The position numbers and the translations under genes were made by a program. Under the pieces are notes generated by a model that saw only the letters and a list, made by a program, of their open reading frames with translations, made no database searches and had not been told where the DNA came from. Positions 9,393 through 19,618 of a stretch of 64,000 nt of DNA are shown one piece after another. Source of the stretch: Prunus persica (lineage: Eukaryota; Streptophyta; Magnoliopsida; Rosales; Rosaceae); contig NC_034009.1 in assembly GCF_000346465.2 (NCBI RefSeq), forward strand, positions 6,742,079-6,806,078, read 5' to 3'. Within the stretch, counting starts at the first letter, position 1. The number at the start of each line of letters is the position of its first letter.

Positions 9393-11426
9393 TTAAGGAT
9401 GACGACGATGTTTGTAAGTATGGATGATGGGAGGACGGGATGCAGCCAAATCAAGACCATGAAGAGAATCCTGATAATTGTGTAGAAGAGTGGAATCCAA
9501 CTGCCGAAATTCAACTTCTGTAATCCAAGTATTCGCAGTAGCAGGCCTTCTAACCCAACGAACCAGAGAGCGGGTAGAATCTCCAGGAGACGAGGCCACA
9601 ACTTCATGATCTGAGACGTCCTCAATCTGATATGTAGGGTCAGAACTAGGAGAAGGACTACGAGGCATCAGAGGAGGAATGAAACCTGTAATATTATTTA
9701 CGGTGCGGCTATCAACACACCTTCGCCAGGAACCATCCTTTTTGGGGGTAAGGAGAACTTGAACAACACAAGGGTTTAAACTATGACGAATAAAGCAATT
9801 ATCCAGCAACACCCGAATTAGTTGATTCAATTCCGCTCGCGCAGAGGGATTCATACGATAATAGGGAAGATTAGGAATTTGCGAACCAGGAATAAGGTCA
9901 ATGGCAAGCCGAATCTCTCTCGTTGGAGGTAGTTCATCTGGTAAGTCATTAGGTATGATTTTAGAGAATTCAGGGAGGAACTGATTTATGGGTTCGGCAA
10001 GTGGTGTGGGGTTGCTATCAAATTCCGCTTTAAGCAATAGAGCAAAGGACACACCAGTGTCTTGTAGGTCGTGTGCAAAGTCTACAGATGATAAACTACT
10101 CAATCGATGCTCCGAAGCCTTCTCTCTAAGTAACAGAGTTGGTTGAACATCCTTAGTTGGTTTGACGGCAGGATTGGAAGCTGTTAGCGTTATGTTCTTT
10201 CCCTCATGTTGAAAAGTATACGTGTTCTCTCTACCGCAACTTCTCACACAGCGGTCGTAAAGCCATGGTCGGCCTAGTAGCACATGTGCGACACTTATGG
10301 GTAGGATATCACAATAAAGTCGCTCATGACAGGGACCCAATTGAAGAGGAACAAGACATCTTTCAGTAACAGGTAACCTGGTGTTATCTACCCAGCCAAC
10401 ATGAAAAGGATGGGGATGGGACTCGACCTGAAGGTGAAGGCGGTCGACAGCAGCTTTAGAGATAACATTCAGTGTACTTCCCCCATCAATAACTAGTTGG
10501 CATCTATTGGTACCGCAAGGGACATAGGTTTGAAAAATACTTGTGCGTTTCCATGAATCAGGAGGTGGAGGTGTAGATGCTGAATAAATACAACGCATGA
10601 CACTCACTTGGTGAAACGCCTCCTCATAGCAATTATCAAGTTCTGGATCATAAATAGGTTCAAGGGGCTCCACATACACGTTCACACAAGAGTCCTCATT
10701 GAGGGAGTTAATGGTTAAAGTTCGGTGTGGACAACGGGAGGCGATGTGGCCCTTAGCATGGCAACGATAGCATTCGATGTGAGCAGCCGTGTATGGGGCT
10801 GGTCCTTTTTCTGTTGTGGGTACCGTAGGAGCGGGTGGACCGGCAACGCCATATGTGGAGCTAGGAATACTACGATTTGGAGTAGGAGTGGAAGAAAGTC
10901 CGGAATACCCAGTATATCTATGTTGTGGGCCCAAAAAAGTTTCAGCTTCCAGTGCATGGCAATATGCATCTTCCAAGATACGCGGACGGAATCGACGAAC
11001 TTCACGCTTGATATCGTCACGAAGACCATGGATAAAGCGAGACATAGTGATGTCGGGTTCTTCACGAATCTCTGCACGTATCTTGTGTTCAATAAAACGA
11101 GCGTGGAATTCAGTAACAGTCAAACTTCCTTGTGAAAGGGTCCATAATTGATCATACAATTGATGGCGATAAAAGGTGGGAAGATATTGTTCGCGAAGCT
11201 TTAATTTCATCTCGTCCCATAGAGTCACAGGCGACTGTCCAAATTGATATAGTTGCTCCTCCACCGAATTCCAATATTGTCTAGCGGCTCCCTGTAGCGT
11301 CATCTTACCAATGCGAAGTTTATGAGCATCTGTCAAGTTGTACCAGGCGAAATAATCTTCCATGGCTTGAACCCAGTCAAGAAACATCATAGGATCCCCA
11401 CGACCATCAAAAGTAGGAGCGGTAGG
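9393..11426 (-). CDS. Gypsy gag-protease-partial RT fusion, truncated by internal deletion
   Basis: The 665-codon ORF (first Met at 11390) continues a gag frame that opens upstream, TAPTFDGRGDPMM. In order it shows a retrotransposon gag domain (WVQAMEDYFAWY through about residue 150), a CCHC zinc knuckle CYRCHAKGHIASRC (about 210), and an aspartic-protease-like domain with VIDGGSTLNVIS (about 305). The beginning of RT follows (YYRMNPSARAELN, LLTPKKDGSWRRCVDSRT, about 520-565). The text then jumps, still in frame, from VNNITGF to a Pro/Ser-rich C-terminus. The RT catalytic core, RNase H and integrase are missing, a loss of roughly 2 kb compared with full-length family members. The element cannot move on its own. 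Confidence 0.85.
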   Translation of the reverse strand, partial: PTAPTFDGRGDPMMFLDWVQAMEDYFAWYNLTDAHKLRIGKMTLQGAARQYWNSVEEQLYQFGQSPVTLWDEMKLKLREQYLPTFYRHQLYDQLWTLSQGSLTVTEFHARFIEHKIRAEIREEPDITMSRFIHGLRDDIKREVRRFRPRILEDAYCHALEAETFLGPQHRYTGYSGLSSTPTPNRSIPSSTYGVAGPPAPTVPTTEKGPAPYTAAHIECYRCHAKGHIASRCPHRTLTINSLNEDSCVNVYVEPLEPIYDPELDNCYEEAFHQVSVMRCIYSASTPPPPDSWKRTSIFQTYVPCGTNRCQLVIDGGSTLNVISKAAVDRLHLQVESHPHPFHVGWVDNTRLPVTERCLVPLQLGPCHERLYCDILPISVAHVLLGRPWLYDRCVRSCGRENTYTFQHEGKNITLTASNPAVKPTKDVQPTLLLREKASEHRLSSLSSVDFAHDLQDTGVSFALLLKAEFDSNPTPLAEPINQFLPEFSKIIPNDLPDELPPTREIRLAIDLIPGSQIPNLPYYRMNPSARAELNQLIRVLLDNCFIRHSLNPCVVQVLLTPKKDGSWRRCVDSRTVNNITGFIPPLMPRSPSPSSDPTYQIEDVSDHEVVASSPGDSTRSLVRWVRRPATANTWITEVEFRQLDSTLLHNYQDSLHGLDLAASRPPIIHTYKHRRHP

Positions 11427-11671
11427 TGTAACACCCCGACCCCGAATTTAACCCTTATTTAATTATTTAATTATTTAAGAGTATTTTAGTCATATTTTTA
11501 ACCGGAGAGAGTTTGGGACCGTGACTTATATTTTTGGATAGGTCGTACTGAGACGAGTTCATAGACACGTAGTGGGCTCGAATCGGAGTCGTAACGAGAG
11601 AGATATGGTCAAAAGAAACCCAGTGGCACAATCGTAAATATTTCGAAATGGGATTTTTATAAAAATCTGGG

Positions 11672-11676
<5 letters not shown>

Positions 11677-11704
<28 letters not shown>
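11677..11704. repeat. (CT)n microsatellite in the nested LTR
   Basis: About 28 bp of perfect CT dinucleotide repeats precede a GC-rich stretch of CCGCCGCCAC type. Confidence 0.95.
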
Positions 11705-11706
<2 letters not shown>

Positions 11707-12835
11707 CGAAAACCCAGCAGCGACGGTTCCACCGTCGCCACCGCCGCCACCGGCCACGGCTGGCCTCGAGACCGGTCCCAATCGAACCGCCGTCGCTCGC
11801 TCTTCCTCTCCTGGCCAGCACCGTCCCTGGAACCACCGGATTCAGTCGAAAAACGCTCGGAATCGCGCCGGTTTGACAGAAACTTCCAGCCGCTCGATCT
11901 CCTTGCTCCGGCCACCGTTTCGGGTGAGTGAGGTATGGTTTCTCACCTATTTTCCGAGTTCTAGCTGATGGTTGTATAGGCTTGGATCGATTCGTGGTCT
12001 AGGAAATCGAATTGAAAATCTAGGTTTTTGGCCGAATTTTAAAATGAAATTCCGGCCAGTTGCCGGCCGAATTGGGCCTTCCCGTAGTTGAATGAAGTGA
12101 TCCTGACCTCGAGTAGAAGCTAGGGTAGGAAGGGTGAGCTCGGGTGTGGAGTTTTTCCGTCGCCGGAATTACTCTACACACCCACGCGCTGCCGGCGCGT
12201 GTGGCGGCGCGTGGGCGAGGCTGGTGAGACTGAAAATTAATCCGATGAGATCCTTAGGTTGTCACGAGCACGTAGGATTTTGCGGATCTCAATTCGAACG
12301 TCGTTTGACTATCGAACGGATAATCGCATAGTGTGCGTTATCCGAGTTCGATAGGTTGGGACCGTTGGATGGTCCCAAATTTAATATATGTTGATCTAGG
12401 TATTTCTAGGATCGTGTAGGATTTCACGGATCGTGAATCGGAGCCCCGGATGTTCCGAATAATAATTTTAAAGTTTATATTTTATATTAATTGTCAGATC
12501 GTGCGATCGTGAACAATCCGACCGTCCGATCTGAACCAAACTTGCAGGACAAGTGTCCTATACCTGGTAGAACCCATAGGGACTTCCGGATCGGAAATTG
12601 GAGGTCGTGGGTTCTGCAGGTCCGTTTGACCAGGGTTAGAGTAGTTTGACCCTTGGTTGACCATGAGTCTCCCGGAGTAATCTCACCCTTCCAGGGTGGA
12701 TTATCGGGAGCTAGACTATTGTGGAGGGTTACACAATATTAGAATTTATTTATATAATTATATATGGTTGTACAAGGGTACAACAGAGTCTAGAATGTCA
12801 GTTTGGAGTGCTATAGGCACTACTGTAGGTTATCC

Positions 12836-13275
12836 GGCGTTGGGACAGACCCCATACGTGGCGTTGGTTGTACCGGCGTATGGTGAGATGTGCAATATGA
12901 TGATCAGGTCTCACGTGGCGTAGGTTATCCGGCGTTGAGACAGGCCCCATACGTGGCGTTGGTTGTACCGGCGTATGGGGAGCTATATGAGATTGTGTTG
13001 AGGTCGCACGTGGCGTAGGTTATCCGGCGTGTCGACAGACCCCATACGTGGCGTTGGTTGTACCGGCGTATGGGGAGCTTTGTGATATGATGTTGAGGTC
13101 CCACGTGGCGTAGGTTATCCGGCGTTGGGACAGGCCCCATACGTGGCGTTGGTTGTACCGGCGTATGGGGAGTTATGTGATGTGATATTATGGCATGGTC
13201 GCACGTGGCGTAGGTTATCCGGCGTGTTGACAGGCCCCATACGTGGCGTTGGTTGTACCGGCGTATGGGGAGATT
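12836..13275 (+). repeat. Five tandem repeats of ~85-100 bp within the nested solo LTR
   Basis: Units begin at TAGGTTATCCGGCG, at 12836, 12921, 13016, 13111 and 13211. Each carries CCCCATACGTGGCG, TTGGTTGTACCGGCGTATG and a variable A/T-rich tail before CACGTGGCG. The conserved part also contains a shorter inner repetition of ACGTGGCGT. Confidence 0.95.
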
Positions 13276-13707
13276 ATATGAAATCTAGAGAAATGAAATA
13301 AGGTATCGCCCAAGTGTGGAATTGGGTTTTAGGGAAGAACTACGTGTGGCTTGATCCCTCAAGGAGGGTACGTAGGCAGCCTAAGGTTATTAGGTGCAGC
13401 CGCAGACTAAATATTAGTCATATTTGGTATTTGAATTGTTTAGTAGTTGTTTGAGAATTATTGGAAGGCCGAAGGCCATTTATGAGAATTTGCATGAAAT
13501 TATATTGTGCATGCTGCCAGTTGTGGATATTAAATGCGTTTTTATGCAGGTTGAAATTTTGGGAAAAGTCCAATTTATAGGGGAGACTCTGCCGAAATTT
13601 CGGTAGGGAGTCTCGGTTTTTAGTAAGTGGGTCTGGCATCGAAGTGATGTCAGGAATTCCAAAGGGTTCGTCCCGGATTTTGAGAAAATTCGGGGCGGGT
13701 CCTTAAA

Positions 13708-14235
13708 GTAGACTTGATGTGGCGGATGACATCGTTGTCAAATTGGCGAGGGGGATGAGTGCCTTGATCATGTGGAACTGTAGAAGGGCCCGTTGTGTGT
13801 TTGGTATAATGGGGAGGTGGCAGAGACCCAAAAGAAAAGGGGGGGCTCCAATTGAGCCTTGGGATCATCAAGCGAGAGCCCAGTGGAGCTATGAGGCATG
13901 CCGTATGGCACGGCCTTAAGTTTTTGATCCACTGGTGGATTGGGCAGAAGGCCACTTTTTGGTGTTGGCGTAGAGGAACTCGAGAGCAATGCGGAGGTAG
14001 AAGAAGGTTCAGCATGTCCAGCCCGAAAGTGATTGATAAGCAACTGAACGGAGTCTTGGAGTTTGGTGATGGCCAGATCCGTCTTCGCACGATGTGTGGG
14101 AGCCTGTACCAACTCGTCTTTGAGGTCAACGCTGAGTTTGGAGAGTTGGGTTTCCATGCTAGTGATATCGTCAGAAACTTTATCTTGGAACGCATGAAAT
14201 TGTTCTGCAAGGCTAGCAACGGTTTGGGGCGCCAT
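13708..14235 (-). pseudogene. 5' part of the gypsy gag, separated from the rest by the nested LTR
   Basis: From the ATG at 14233-14235 the minus strand reads MAPQTVASLAEQFHAF and then a coiled-coil segment (ISMETQLSKL region) and a Ser/Pro-rich linker, the usual N-terminus of this gag type. A frameshift near 13760-13790 moves the reading into the frame ending DNDVIRHIKST at the insertion. The remaining gag resumes at 11426. Confidence 0.75.
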
Positions 14236-14267
14236 GCGAGAGATCAAACGCAAATGAAAGCGAGGGA

Positions 14268-14284
14268 AGGCTCTGATTACCAAT
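14268..14284 (-). other. Primer-binding site of the gypsy element (initiator tRNA-Met type)
   Basis: Immediately inside the 5' LTR the minus strand reads TTGGTAATCAGAGCC. This is the TGGTATCAGAGC complement of tRNA-iMet with one inserted A, which could impair priming. Confidence 0.75.
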
Positions 14285-14677
14285 TGATGTAGAACAGCCT
14301 GTAGGTTTAGAGTAAACAGCCCGTAAGTTTAGAGTACACGCTTGAGCAATAGAACAGAGAAGAAATAAGGAATCGAGGAGAAGAATTAGAGATCGAAGAG
14401 ACGAAGGGAAAGGGAAGGAATCAGAGAGTTTAAAGCAAGGAAATATATCATTAATCAAGTCTGCCTTAAAAGATTACAAACAACTCTATTTATAGAGGCA
14501 AATTTAATCTAGGAAAAGGAAAAGTAAACTTTAAGAAATAGGAAAGCAAATTAACTAATAAGAGATCCTTTTAACAAGAAGGAATCTTTAAGAATTAGGA
14601 AAACAAATTAACTAATAAGAGATGGGAAAACTAATCCAAGTAGAATTAGGAAAACTAATAATATGCATTCTGCATCA
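14285..14677 (-). repeat. Gypsy LTR (5' LTR relative to the element)
   Basis: This 393-bp LTR starts TGATG and ends CATCA, pairs with 8948-9346 and is followed by TSD AATGG. Confidence 0.95.
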
Positions 14678-15112
14678 AATGGGATGTTGGAGAGAGGCTT
14701 TGGGAGCACCCTTACTTTATAGTACTAATTGGAAGGGCATGCATGCTCTTATTTACCTAACTCTTCGATTATTGCAGCTGCATTGAATTTGTTTACTTCT
14801 TTGGAATTCAAATTTTCCATGCATGCATTGGGTGCGTCAATTCTCAATGTGCATTGGAAACAGCTTCTGACCGAATACTGCTAGCTAGTCAGTATGGTTT
14901 AATAGTGTACAGTTGGGAAGTTCGTCAGAAAAAAGATTGCTAATTCTTATATTTTAACTGGGGACACAGGAAAGAAAAAGAAGAGCAACATTCTCGATGC
15001 ATAAACGCAAGCATTCTTCTGCATTAGTAGAATTTCTGGCTGCTGTCATTTTTTATGAGTTTTGAACATTGACATCTTTATTATCATCCACACATTCTAA
15101 AATGAGCCATTA

Positions 15113-15182
15113 GCAAACCATCAATCTTGTAATAGCAAAAAGCGCGGCTGCAACAATTCTTGAAAATCCGAAACCAGCCCAT
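15113..15182 (-). pseudogene. Frameshifted copy of the MDWFRIFKK-type tiny ORF
   Basis: It starts MGWFRIFKN at 15182. A 2-bp deletion relative to 7009-7083 (AAGAATTG against AAGAAGATTG) then shifts the frame out of the hydrophobic reading. Confidence 0.5.
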
Positions 15183-15639
15183 TTCCAGTGACCAGTACGT
15201 ATTAATTGTATAGAGCAAAGTGTGTACTGTTTCAGCTGGATGTCGCTGCATGTATAGGCTTTGAAATATTACTTTGCTGCATGCAATGGTTGGAAAGACT
15301 GGAGGAACCGTTGTTTATTCATAGTTCTAATTGGAAGGGCTTCAAGAGATAAGATGCGCTTATGAGAAATGTTCAAAGACACATCCACAAGTAAATGATC
15401 TGAATTGGTTTCTGCAAGGAGATAACCAAGTTACAACTAGCTAAGCAAACAAATCAATCTATTAAGAGCAAAAGATGGGCAAACAAACCTAAATAAGATT
15501 ACCATTTCATAATAAAGATTAAAGACAACGTACATATACTAACATGACAGAAAATTAAAGACAACGTACTAATCCTAAAACCCCATAAAAAAAAAGAGTT
15601 AAACGACTTCACTTCTGCCCTAGCATTTTGGCTACATTA

Positions 15640-15777
15640 TTAACAACAAACCCAGCACCCACAACAGCTCCAGCAACAGCGGCAACGGGAGCGACAACCG
15701 GGGCAGTTACCGGTAACAACAGCGGCAACTGGGGGAATTACTGCTGCTGCAACTTCAACAAACTGGAAGAACGACAT
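15640..15777 (-). pseudogene. Frameshifted copy of the MSFFQF-type small ORF
   Basis: It opens MSFFQFVEVAAAVI like the 59-residue ORF. A deletion of about 11 bp shifts the frame after VVTG, giving a Cys-rich nonsense tail of CCWSCC type and a stop at 15640-15642. Confidence 0.6.
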
Positions 15778-15840
15778 TATGAACAGTTTTTGCAGTCGAA
15801 ATTGATTTTGCTCCAGAGCCCCTTCGGTTAACGTACCTCT

Positions 15841-16979
15841 CCATTGAATAATTCGGAGTTTACATGCACGCGTGCATTAATATTCAATGTGCATTGGAAT
15901 ATGAAGAGTTTCTGCATCCATACCATATGGAGCTCTACAGCCAGCTCTTTTGTCATTGTCATGATTTTTATGCATTTGAAAAGTTTGTCATAAATAAATA
16001 AATTTTGTATTTTTTTAAATATTATAAGTTGATATTGATTTGTTTTTGAACTTTTTTTGTAACTTACATTTGGAAACCACTATTACAAGAAAAAGGGTAA
16101 AATAAAAAGGCAAAGATGAGTGATGTAAAAAAGAAGTTTCAAATGGGTTGGAGGAGTAACAAACTGTTGCGGTAGAAAAAGTTTACATAAAAGAGCCAAA
16201 TAGGTTAGTGAAGAACGCATATGAATATTAAGACTTGGAGAATGAGGTTAGAGATGTTGGGAGTATTTAAATGTGAGCCAGTAACTCAAAATCAATTGGC
16301 AATATGGATGGAGGACCAACCCGTGAATAGCTCGTTCGAATGCTATATCAGAATGTAAGCATCCAACTCAAAACTAATTGAAAATGAATTAATGACATGT
16401 TTATTAATCTGTAATTGAAATCAAAATAAGAAGTGTACGTATTACTCCGGTGTTTACTTCATATAAAGAAATGAAAATGTAAGTAGGGTCTACACAAAAT
16501 CAGGAATTCTAATTTTGATTTTGGAGAAATTGGACTCTTGGGTGGGAGGTGGTGTTCTAACTTTGTAAGAACTAACTCATTAGGAATTCAATTTTTTACC
16601 CATTATATCCTCACACAATTTTTAGTAGACTGGAAACACCTGCTGTTCTTTGACAAGAAAAAAAAAAAAAAAAAAAAGACCTCATTTTGTTTCTTTCTTC
16701 CCGAAGTAATTACAGAGTACTATACCCTGTCTAAACTTTTGAAACTGCAACAACACTAGGTTTGGGAAATTCTGAGGATGACAAAACTGGCAACCAAGCC
16801 ATACAAATCAAATGTTTAATCATTCGCCTTCGGCTTCTGATACGGCTTGAAATGTCTTCCACAGAGGACATCATTAGGCACACAAATAAGGGCTAGATCC
16901 TTCATTAATTACTCTGTTCTTTCTTTCTTTTTTCTCTTAAGGACCCAATCCAGATATGATCAGGACTTCTGCATCTGTT
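15841..16979. other. Intergenic; nothing recognisable apart from a poly-A run
   Basis: The sequence is A/T-rich with an A-run near 16659-16677. No convincing ORF, TIR or LTR was seen. The last ~150 bp are the 3' flank of the first MATE gene. Confidence 0.5.
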
Positions 16980-19450
16980 TTACGATGCTGCATCCGTCAC
17001 AGCCATTGTCTTGTGCACTCTATCAGAAGCTTTCTTCACCTACAGAAGGCATGAAAAAGGAGTATGAGATGAATGTAGCACATATTCATACATGAAACAG
17101 AACATGGCAAGCCACTTTACTTCTTTTTCCCAGTTAGTGCATGTGACTATGATTGAAAGAGATACTGCTTGCACAAACAGAGCCACAGTAATTCCAATCC
17201 AAAGACCCTGTGAAGAACATGTTGACTTGAAATTAATATGCCAAAGTATAATCCAAGAAAAAAAAAATGAAAAAATATATATTTCTATGGAAGATTAAGA
17301 ATGTGGAATATAAATTTGAATAAATAAATGAGCAGGGGAGAAACATCCAGTTACCTTCCCTCCAATGTGCAGGACAAAAGCTAATATAATTGAGATAGGA
17401 ATGCCTATAAGATAATAAGCTCCAAGATTAACATAAGCCCCAATCTTTTGCTGCCCACTTCCTCTTATGACACCTGAAATTGTAATTGGAATTTGGAAGT
17501 AACATTTTGTCAATCAATCAATTATAAGATGACAGGCAACTAATAAGGTTATCTCAATCTTTCACAGAGGATGCCCTGACATGAATTTTTTTTCGAATTA
17601 CACAAAAGGTTTGCAAACCCAGATTCAAATGAGAACTTATACTGTGATGGAAGAAGTATTTGAAGAAAAATGTCAGAGACCTGAAAGAACAGATTGAATT
17701 CCATCAAAAAAGTGGGCTATTGCAACCCACAGTAATATTTCTCCAGCATATTCCACAACTTCTTTATCTGTGGTGTAACAGTAGCCCCAAACTTTTCGAC
17801 CCAATATCATGACAGCAACAACCACAATGCCTTCAGTAACAACCATGGAGAGTGTAACACATATGGCAAGACGGGCTAGTCGTGGTTTCCCAGCACCCAA
17901 TTCATTTGAAACTCTTGTGCTAACAGAAAATAATAGAAGAATAGAAAAGGATTGTTGAGAAAATATGCAAAATAAAGACAAATATGAAACTTAATGTAGC
18001 CATAAACTCACCTTGCTGCACCACCCAGTCCGAGGGGGATCATGTAAGTCAGTGCACATGTGTTAAGGCTGTGTGAATATGTCACAATCGGTTAGTAATC
18101 AGGGTTTCTGCTTCAGTTTTTATTACTTAGCAATCAAAATTTTGGGAGCTGTCATTGACATTTCAAAATAACATGGGCTCATTTGAAATTGCGCCAGGGG
18201 GAGAGTGCACGATGACTGTTTTGAGTGTCAATAACAGCTCTTAGAATTGATACTGTTCTATTGTCATTGCTTAGGGTCAAATGAAAACCTGATTGACAGG
18301 ACTGAGGTTTCAAGCTTTGGATTAGGAAGAAGACCAGATAAGAGGACCATCATTTCAAAGCACCACATTTCTAAGCTGTTCACAGAGACATAAAACCATT
18401 AACCAACAATAGTAAGTTCTAACATTGTGAAATTTCAAACGACCACATTTCTTATTTCATTTTAAATCTCAAAAGGTTACCTGATCATTACAGCTGAAGG
18501 AATGGATAGTTTAAGAAAACTGAGAATTCCGTGAAAGGCCTCCTTTGAGAATCCAGTCCATGTGTGCTTACAAGAGGGAGAGAATCTGACATAAAGAAAC
18601 AATAACAATGCATTGATCCAATATGCGATGCAGTTTGCCACAGCCGCACCTTTATATCCAAGGCTGGTCTTGTATACCAGAAGCCAACAGACAAGCAAGT
18701 GTAGCAGAGTTGCAGTTCCTGTGGTAACAATCATGGGAACCACATTGTTCTGAGTTTGCAAGAATCTGGAATGACATTGAAGGATTGCGTAAGCGAAAAG
18801 GCTTGGTATCATGTAACAAGCAAATTCCCCAGCAGCAGCAGATATTTCTGGATCTTGACCCAAAAATTCAAGAATGAAGCCTGTATTGGCCCATACAACT
18901 GCAAGAGGAATGCTGACCAGCAAAAGAACAATCATTGCCCTCTGCATATGTATACCAAGCATATGATATTGTTTTGCTCCATAGGACTGGCCACAAAATG
19001 TGTCCAATGCACTTCCCATTCCAATCTAATCAGCAAATTAATAAGAGGGAAATGAAGACTAGGATTATTATCGAACACAACATAAGCATTACAATTCAAA
19101 CATCACACACACACTATATATATAATATATGTGTGTATATTATTTTTTGAAAATAGGAAAAGCCATCTTACCATCAAGCTGATACCAGTTACTGAAGCGA
19201 ATGAAGTGGCCATGGAAGCACCTGAAAGTGCAAGTTCTCCGAGATGACCAACATACATGACTGAAACAACCTGTATACAAAACAACAAGAAATTTGATGA
19301 CACAAGAGGCCCTACTAACAACAGCTGCTTCTTCACTTCCACGAAAAACTCATCTCGGGTCAGCTGTTGTCCTTTTCTTTCTTGATAGTCATGTTCTTGA
19401 TCTGCAAATGGAAGTGACTTAAGATCACCTGCTTGTTCTTCTGCATTCAT
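16980..19450 (-). CDS. MATE transporter (DETOXIFICATION 16-like), copy A, 490 aa, 8 exons
   Basis: Exons on the minus strand: 19450-19172, 19025-18481, 18375-18289, 18068-18012, 17919-17681, 17473-17355, 17207-17121 and 17039-16980. Lengths are 279, 545, 87, 57, 239, 119, 87 and 60 bp, with GT-AG borders; they total 1473 bp and remain in frame. The protein begins [15 protein letters not shown] and shows plant MATE hallmarks: [71 protein letters not shown] and [17 protein letters not shown]. About twelve membrane helices are expected. MATE proteins exchange protons or sodium for organic cations, flavonoids or other metabolites at the plasma or vacuolar membrane; the substrate here is unknown. 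It ends ...MAVTDAAS. No lesion was found. Confidence 0.93.
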
Positions 19451-19618
19451 TTGGTACTTTCTTGTTCTTTAGAGAGGAATATGTGTTGAAGGCGTAGAAC
19501 ACAAAGAATCCGCCGTTGTTGCAACCTGCAAACATATTGATCACGGAATATGTGACTCAAATAAATCGAGCAAGCAACATGGTGCAAACGATCTGAACTT
19601 GCAATAAAAATATATTTC

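Larger units (their letters stand above)
11427..13707. mobile_element. Solo LTR (long-LTR family) nested in the gypsy gag, TSD GTAGG/GTAGA
   Basis: It starts TGTAACACCCCGACC and ends CGGGGCGGGTCCTTAAA. It is flanked by GTAGG (11422-11426) and GTAGA (13708-13712), a 4-of-5 TSD. Removing it rejoins the gypsy gag protein text (DNDVIRHIKST on one side, APTFDGRGDP on the other), which confirms the boundaries. It shares a CGGATCGTGAATCGGAG-type block, a (TAC)GTGTGGCTT...TACGTAGGCAGCC block and the GGGCGGGTCCT end with the larger solo LTR at 40930-45526. The final CA has mutated to AA. Confidence 0.85.
8948..14677 (-). mobile_element. Ty3-gypsy LTR retrotransposon with internal deletion, TSD AATGG
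   Basis: Two LTRs (8948-9346 and 14285-14677) both start TGATGTAGAACAG and end CTGCATCA. The element is flanked by AATGG at 8943-8947 and at 14678-14682, a perfect 5-bp duplication. Read on the minus strand, the primer-binding site next to the 14285 LTR resembles the initiator-tRNA-Met type, and a purine tract (AGTGGGGGAGAA) precedes the other LTR. Coding capacity is gag, protease and the start of reverse transcriptase only. A second element, the solo LTR at 11427-13707, is nested in its gag. Confidence 0.95.
14683..15840 (-). repeat. Segmental duplication, copy 2 (partner at 6586-7740)
   Basis: The copy begins right at the gypsy target-site duplication. It keeps the promoter block GTACTATAAAG (minus, near 14720-14735), then a noncoding stretch, then the MxWFRIF-type and MSFFQF-type ORF remnants in the same order as copy 1. 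Confidence 0.85.

Noticed and set aside
10715..11151. ORFs of 120-136 codons on the plus strand and in a second minus frame
   Set aside because: Shadows of the gypsy gag frame, which carries the zinc knuckle and gag motifs.
12836..13275. Regular repeats with variable tails, CRISPR-like at first glance
   Set aside because: Units are directly adjacent tandem repeats in a eukaryotic LTR, without unique spacers or cas genes.
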